Part shown: piece by piece, positions 59,174 through 64,000 of the stretch
Layout: each line of letters starts with the position of its first letter
Numbering within the stretch: position 1 is the stretch's first letter
DNA from: Devosia nitrariae
GTDB taxonomy: Bacteria > Pseudomonadota > Alphaproteobacteria > Rhizobiales > Devosiaceae
Assembly (NCBI RefSeq): GCF_030160115.1
Contig: NZ_BSNS01000024.1
Location: 372,001 to 436,000 of the forward strand
DNA: 64,000 nt
Direction of reading: 5' to 3'
Program-made: the position numbers and the translations under genes
The notes under the pieces: model-generated
The model's database searches: none
Told to the model about the DNA's origin: nothing
Seen by the model: only the letters and a program-made list of their open reading frames with translations

Positions 59174-60618
59174 ATCACGTTGTCCTGCTGGCCGATGATG
59201 ACGCGGCTATCCGCATGGTGCTCAACCAGGCGTTGACCCGAGCCGGCTACGAGGTGCGGCCGACCGGCAACATCTCGACCATGTGGAACTGGGTGAGCCG
59301 CGGAGAGGGCGACCTGCTGATCACGGACGTCGCCATGCCGGACGGCAATGCCTTCGAGGTGATGCCCAAGATCAAGAAGCTGCGGCCGGACCTGCCCATG
59401 ATCGTCATGAGCGCGCAGAACACCTTCATGACGGCGATCCGCGCGTCCGAGGTCGGCGCTTACGAATATCTGCCCAAGCCCTTCGATATCACCGAGGTGC
59501 TCTCGGTGGTCGCGCGAGCGCTGGCGGATGCCAAGAAGCCGAGTGCGCGGGACCGCAAGATCGAGGAGCAGGGCGAGTCCATGCCGCTCGTTGGTCGTTC
59601 GGCGGCCATGCAGGACATCTACCGTGCCCTGGCACGGCTGATGCAGACGGACCTGACGGTGATGATCACCGGCGAAAGCGGCACGGGCAAGGAGCTCGTC
59701 GCCAAGGCGCTGCATAATTTCGGTAAGCGGCGCAACGGTCCCTTCGTTGCCATCAACATGGCGGCCATCCCGCGCGACCTCATCGAAGCCGAGCTCTTCG
59801 GTCACGAGAAGGGCGCCTTTACCGGCGCAACCGCCCGCTCTTCGGGCCGCTTCGAGCAGGCCGAGGGCGGCACGCTTTTCCTCGACGAGATCGGCGACAT
59901 GCCGATGGATGCGCAGACGCGACTTTTGCGTGTCCTCCAGGAGGGTGAATACACGATGGTTGGCGGGCGCACCGCCATCAAGTCCAACGTGCGGATCGTG
60001 GCTGCAACGCATCGCGATCTCAGTCAGATGATCCGCCAGGGGCTCTTCCGCGAGGACCTCTATTATCGCCTTAACGTCGTGCCGATCCGTCTGCCGCCGC
60101 TGCGCGAGCGCGTCGACGACATCGGTGATCTCGTCCAGCACTTCCTGCAGGCCGGTCAACACGAGGGTGAGCCGCTGAAATCCATCGCGCCGGAGGCGAT
60201 CCGGCTGATGCAGAACTATTCCTGGCCAGGCAATGTGCGCGAGTTGGAGAACCTCGTGCGGCGCCTGTCGGCGCTCTATGCCGACGAGGTGATCTCGGCC
60301 GAGATCGTCCAGAACGAGCTCAACATCACCGACCGGCAGCCGGCGTCGGCCATGACCGGGCCGGTCGATGTGTCGGTGGCGGTGGAAACGCATGTCGGGC
60401 AATTGCTGCGCGAATACGAACCGAACCTGCCGCCGCCAGGCCTCTATCAGCGTGTTATCGACAAGGTCGAGGCGCCTTTGATCGCCATGGCGCTCAACGC
60501 CTGCAGCGGCAATCAGATCAAGGCGGCCGATCTCCTCGGCCTCAACCGCAACACCCTGCGCAAGAAGATCCGCGTGCACAGCATCGAGATCGTCAAGCAG
60601 TCCCGGCGGAACGGGTAG
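59170..60618 (+). CDS. ntrC: Nitrogen regulation response regulator NtrC
   Basis: A sigma-54 activator. The receiver domain has phosphoacceptor Asp53 (LLITDVAMPDG) and the switch lysine in YLPKPFD. The AAA+ domain has Walker A GESGTGKE, the sigma-54 contact loop GAFTGA intact, and the FLDEIGDMP Walker B. The Fis-type helix-turn-helix at the C-terminus reads KAADLLGLNRNTLRKKIR. At 482 residues it is standard. Its expected targets include the sigma-54 type promoter of glnB-glnA at 3687-3702 in this window. Confidence 0.97.
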   Translation: MNHVVLLADDDAAIRMVLNQALTRAGYEVRPTGNISTMWNWVSRGEGDLLITDVAMPDGNAFEVMPKIKKLRPDLPMIVMSAQNTFMTAIRASEVGAYEYLPKPFDITEVLSVVARALADAKKPSARDRKIEEQGESMPLVGRSAAMQDIYRALARLMQTDLTVMITGESGTGKELVAKALHNFGKRRNGPFVAINMAAIPRDLIEAELFGHEKGAFTGATARSSGRFEQAEGGTLFLDEIGDMPMDAQTRLLRVLQEGEYTMVGGRTAIKSNVRIVAATHRDLSQMIRQGLFREDLYYRLNVVPIRLPPLRERVDDIGDLVQHFLQAGQHEGEPLKSIAPEAIRLMQNYSWPGNVRELENLVRRLSALYADEVISAEIVQNELNITDRQPASAMTGPVDVSVAVETHVGQLLREYEPNLPPPGLYQRVIDKVEAPLIAMALNACSGNQIKAADLLGLNRNTLRKKIRVHSIEIVKQSRRNG

Positions 60619-60843
60619 ATACGCAGGACGTTCTGGTCATGGTTCCGCCATCGAAGGTCTGGATAACCTTTGCCTCTGACATGAGTCAGCGGATATCCGG
60701 CGCTGGAATACTCTCGTGGGACCGCACTTCCCGTTTCACCGGACTGTAACATTTCGGCAACAATTGACTTGAAGGGCCGCCCGAATTCGGTCAGGCTGCG
60801 TCTCGCTTATGGCGGGAGAGGAAAAGCCGTGCGGCTTTATTGA

Positions 60844-63180
60844 ATGGACGAGACGGCAGCTACCGGCAAGCAACCATCCGACACCCAGACCAGCACGGCA
60901 GCCGTGCCGCGGACGCCGCTGTTCACCGTGCAACGCAACCGGCCCCTGCGCATACTCGGTTTTGCAGTGGTGCTGGCTTCGGTCGTGATGTCGTCGGTGT
61001 CGTTCCTCATCCTTTCGGGTGCAACGGAGATCGAGCCGTCGCCGGAGGTGTGGACGGCGATCTGGGTGGTCACGGGCATCCTGGTGCTGTTGATGATCGC
61101 GCTGGTGGTCACCGAGGCGGCTCTCCTCATCCAGGCCCGCATGCAAGGGCACGCCGGGGCCGGCCTGCAGGTGCGCATGGTGGCCATGTTCGCGCTTGTG
61201 GCCGCTATCCCGGCCGCGCTCGTTGCGGTCGTTGCCACTATCGCGCTGAATCAAGGGTTGGATCAGTGGTTCTCGGAGCGCACCCGGGCGATGGTCGAAA
61301 GCTCGCGGCTGGTCGCGCGCTCCTATATGCTCGAGCACGCTCAGGTGCTGCGCGACGATATCATCTGGATGGCGAGCGAGCTCGAGCAGGCGCACGGCAC
61401 CTTCGACAGCGACAAGAACAAATACCAGAGCATCCTGACGGCGCTGGCGGTGACGCGTTCTTTGCCTATCGCCTCGCTCATCGACGCGGACGGAGATACG
61501 CTCATGAGAGCGCAGATCAACGTGCAGAACGACCAACCGCGCCTTCCTGAAGGCATCACCGAGGGTGTGGTCGAGGGGCGGCCCACGGCCATTGCACCCG
61601 GCTCGACTAATTTCGTCGGTTCGGTGGTCAAGCTGCGTGGCTACGAGGACATGTTCCTCTTCGTTGCCCGCCGGGTGGATCCGGAAGTGCTCGAATACAT
61701 GCGGTTGACCGATGAGAACATCACCGAATACCGCGAGTATGCCTCCAATCGCCTAGTGTTCCAGATCACCTTCACCATCATGTATGTCGGCCTTGCCGTC
61801 GTTCTGCTGCTGGCGGCGCTGTGGATCGGCATAGCGCTCGCCAATCGCTTCGTCGATCCTATCCGCTATCTCATGGTTGCCTCGAACCGGGTCAGCCAGG
61901 GTGATCTCGAGGTGCGCGTACCCGCGCGGGAGGGGCGAGGGGACCTGCGCGACCTCATTGACCGGTTCAACCGTATGATCGAGCAACTGCGCAGCCAGCG
62001 CGAGGCGCTGGTCAGCGCCAGCCAGATGAATGAGAAGCGACGCCAGTTCACCGAAGCGGTGGTGGAGGGGGTGTCAGCCGGTATCATCGGTCTCGACCCC
62101 TATGGCGCCGCTACCCTCGTCAATGCTCGTGCCTGCGAGATGCTGGGTAAATCGGAAATGGCGCTGATGGGCGCTCCGATCGACAAGGTGGTACCTGAAC
62201 TCTCCACGATCCTCGAGCGGGCCCGGTCTGCCCGGCGCGGTCAGGTGCGCGACCAGATCCATCTCGGCAGCGAACAGGACCGCCGGACCTACCAGGTGCA
62301 GCTCACGCGAGAAGGTTCGCTTACTGAATCAAAGGGTTACGTCCTAACGTTCGATGATGTCACTGACCTCGAATCGGCCCAACGCACCAGCGCGTGGGCG
62401 GACGTGGCGCGGCGTATCGCCCACGAGATCAAAAACCCGCTCACCCCCATCCAGTTGTCGGCTGAGCGCCTGCGGCGGCGCTACGGCAACCGGCTGGACG
62501 ATGACCGGGACGTGTTCGACAAATGCATCAACACCATCGTGCGCCAGGTGGGCGACATCGGCCGGATGGTCGACGAGTTCTCCGCCTTTGCCCGCATGCC
62601 GGAGGCTGCACCGGAAGTCGCCGACCTTTCCGATACTGTGCGGCAGGCCGTGTTCCTTGAGAGCGTCCGCCTTCCCGAAATCAACATTTCGACGGACCTG
62701 CCGGAGGAGCCAATTCGAGCCTATTTCGATAACCGCCTCATTGCTCAATGCATGACGAATTTGATTAAAAATTCCGTAGAAGCTTTTGAATCTATTGGAA
62801 TAAGTACCATGAGAGATCCGAGGATCGTCGTCCAGGCGGTCGTCGAGGGGCAATTCGCGCGCGTCACCGTATCCGACAACGGCAAGGGCTGGCCAAAGGA
62901 GAACCGGTTGAGATTGCTCGAGCCTTACATGACCACTCGGGAGAAAGGGACGGGTCTCGGCCTTGCAATTGTCACAAAGATTGTCGAGCAGCACGGCGGC
63001 CAAGTCGAATTGCTCGATTCCGAACCCGATGAGGACGGCCGCATCGGGGCATCCTTTGCGTTCACATTACCATTGCAATCCCCCGTCAAGACATCGCCTG
63101 GCGCAGATGCCGGCAACAGTCAGTCCAGCCAGCCGGGCTTACAGGAGGAGCCGCTGATGCAGGCGGCGGTTCATAAATAA
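60844..63180 (+). CDS. ntrY: Sensor histidine kinase NtrY
   Basis: A membrane kinase paired with NtrX, linked in alphaproteobacteria to nitrogen, nitrate and redox responses. Four hydrophobic segments (about 37-60, 73-98, 107-132 and 303-328) enclose a periplasmic part of about 170 residues. A HAMP domain follows (ANRFVDPIRYLMVASNRV region), then PAS, the HisKA box with His527 in RIAHEIKNPLTPIQLSAERL, and the ATPase domain (LIKNSVEAFE, DNGKGWP, GTGLGLAIV). At 778 residues it has the NtrY length. A 225-base gap from ntrC suggests its own promoter. The Shine-Dalgarno-like AGGAA is about 20 bases from the ATG, with a small hairpin between. Confidence 0.95.
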   Translation: MDETAATGKQPSDTQTSTAAVPRTPLFTVQRNRPLRILGFAVVLASVVMSSVSFLILSGATEIEPSPEVWTAIWVVTGILVLLMIALVVTEAALLIQARMQGHAGAGLQVRMVAMFALVAAIPAALVAVVATIALNQGLDQWFSERTRAMVESSRLVARSYMLEHAQVLRDDIIWMASELEQAHGTFDSDKNKYQSILTALAVTRSLPIASLIDADGDTLMRAQINVQNDQPRLPEGITEGVVEGRPTAIAPGSTNFVGSVVKLRGYEDMFLFVARRVDPEVLEYMRLTDENITEYREYASNRLVFQITFTIMYVGLAVVLLLAALWIGIALANRFVDPIRYLMVASNRVSQGDLEVRVPAREGRGDLRDLIDRFNRMIEQLRSQREALVSASQMNEKRRQFTEAVVEGVSAGIIGLDPYGAATLVNARACEMLGKSEMALMGAPIDKVVPELSTILERARSARRGQVRDQIHLGSEQDRRTYQVQLTREGSLTESKGYVLTFDDVTDLESAQRTSAWADVARRIAHEIKNPLTPIQLSAERLRRRYGNRLDDDRDVFDKCINTIVRQVGDIGRMVDEFSAFARMPEAAPEVADLSDTVRQAVFLESVRLPEINISTDLPEEPIRAYFDNRLIAQCMTNLIKNSVEAFESIGISTMRDPRIVVQAVVEGQFARVTVSDNGKGWPKENRLRLLEPYMTTREKGTGLGLAIVTKIVEQHGGQVELLDSEPDEDGRIGASFAFTLPLQSPVKTSPGADAGNSQSSQPGLQEEPLMQAAVHK

Positions 63181-64000
63181 TGGCACTCGACATTCTTATA
63201 ATCGACGATGAAGACGACATCCGGGAGCTCATCGCGGGCATTCTAGAGGACGAGGGTTACGAGGCCCGGCAGGCGCACGATGCCGACAGCGGCCTCAACG
63301 AGATCGCCCGCCGCCGGCCGAGCCTGGTCTTCCTCGACATCTGGTTGCAGGGATCGCGGCTCGATGGCCTGCAGCTCCTCGACATCTTCCAGGCGCAGCA
63401 CCCGGAGATGCCCGTGGTGATGATCTCGGGCCACGGCAACGTCGAGACCGCCGTTTCCGCCATCAAGCGCGGGGCCTACGACTATATCGAGAAGCCGTTC
63501 AAGGTCGACCGGCTGCTGCACATCACGCAGCGTGCCGTCGAGGCCACGCGCCTTCGCAACGAGGTTGCGGAGCTCAAGGAGCGTACCGCCAGCAAGGCGG
63601 CCGAGCTCGTGGGCAACTCGCCGACGCTGCACCACGTGCGAAGCATCATCGAGAAATCCGCACCCACCAACTCGCGCATCTTCATTGCGGGACCTTCGGG
63701 TGCCGGCAAGGGGATGGTGGCGCGGCTCATCCACCAGAAGAGCCCGCGCGCTCAAGCGCCGTTCATCGAGATCAACGCTTCGCTCTATGCGCCCGACGAG
63801 GTGGCCGCTGCATTGTTCGGCCGCGAATCACGCGAGAAGACCGGCATGCTGCGTACCGAGGTCGGCGCTCTCGAACGTGCTCATGGCGGCACGCTCTACC
63901 TGTCCGAAGTCACATCTTTGCCCCCGTCGGTGCAGCAGGCGCTGCTGCGCACGCTCGTCGAGAACCGCTTCAACAGGGTCGGAGGTCAGGGTGCGGTGCC
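63180..64000 (+). CDS. ntrX: Response regulator NtrX (3' end beyond the window)
   Basis: The ATG overlaps the ntrY stop (TAATG). The visible 273 residues contain the receiver domain with Asp53 (LVFLDIWLQGS) and lysine in YIEKPFK, then an AAA+ domain with a Walker A of GPSGAGKG. The sigma-54 contact loop is not GAFTGA: the region reads GRESREKTGMLRTEVGALE, so it should not activate sigma-54 in the NtrC way. This loss is known for alphaproteobacterial NtrX. The C-terminal DNA-binding domain lies outside the window. Confidence 0.95.
   Translation, partial: MALDILIIDDEDDIRELIAGILEDEGYEARQAHDADSGLNEIARRRPSLVFLDIWLQGSRLDGLQLLDIFQAQHPEMPVVMISGHGNVETAVSAIKRGAYDYIEKPFKVDRLLHITQRAVEATRLRNEVAELKERTASKAAELVGNSPTLHHVRSIIEKSAPTNSRIFIAGPSGAGKGMVARLIHQKSPRAQAPFIEINASLYAPDEVAAALFGRESREKTGMLRTEVGALERAHGGTLYLSEVTSLPPSVQQALLRTLVENRFNRVGGQGAV

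Overview
The window is a gene-dense, high-GC stretch of alphaproteobacterial core chromosome. Several features suggest the order Hyphomicrobiales (Rhizobiales), possibly Devosia or a relative: glnB-glnA under a sigma-54 type promoter, an IspD-IspF fusion, a lipoyl domain on the pyruvate dehydrogenase E1 beta chain, the dusB-ntrB-ntrC-ntrY-ntrX order, a NuoE with a long C-terminal extension, and a dispersed palindromic intergenic repeat. The family-level placement is inference from gene content, not from a tree.

Layout. 1-1.8 kb: end of an ABC-type ATPase, an odd PilZ locus split over two reading frames, and a RibD-C/DHFR-like reductase. 1.8-3.7 kb: glnA and glnB on the minus strand. 4-15.5 kb: tRNA-Leu, then a protein-quality-control block (tig, nnr, clpP, clpX, lon, hup) with an Rsm22/METTL17-like protein and a TetA-like MFS pump between its members. 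15.6-18.5 kb: tRNA-Val, tRNA-Asp, a flavin reductase and two small outer-membrane beta-barrels. 18.7-34 kb: a complete respiratory complex I operon, nuoA to nuoN, with an extra 66-residue membrane protein between nuoE and nuoF. 34-42.6 kb: birA, RNase J, DUF1467, a convergent MmcQ/YjbR gene, proS, lolC-lolD and a CSS-EAL cyclic-di-GMP phosphodiesterase. 42.6-51.7 kb: malic enzyme, an FtsB/DivIC-like protein and the pyruvate dehydrogenase cluster pdhA-pdhB-pdhC, an SGNH hydrolase and lpdA. 51.7-57 kb: a Gfo/Idh oxidoreductase, two tandem GlsB/YeaQ-type membrane proteins, lipA, a Coq10/RatA START protein, a VOC protein, and pncC-ispDF on the minus strand. 57-64 kb: dusB and the two nitrogen two-component systems NtrBC and NtrYX, with ntrX cut by the window end.

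How the genes work together. Nitrogen control appears at both ends: the PII protein GlnB and its target glutamine synthetase at the left, and NtrBC (read out through PII) and NtrYX at the right. The sigma-54 type site before glnB is the kind of promoter NtrC activates. Carbon and energy are linked through malic enzyme, pyruvate dehydrogenase with LipA supplying its lipoyl cofactor, and complex I reoxidising the NADH. Trigger factor, ClpXP and Lon form a folding and proteolysis module, and lon carries an RpoH-like promoter.

I found no prophage, insertion sequence, CRISPR array, integrase or recognisable defence system. Nothing here is clearly a new system. The least explained parts are the split PilZ locus, the NuoE extension with its neighbouring 66-residue membrane protein, the mosaic palindromic repeats, and two terminator-like hairpins oriented to end minus-strand transcripts where no minus-strand gene lies upstream of them.
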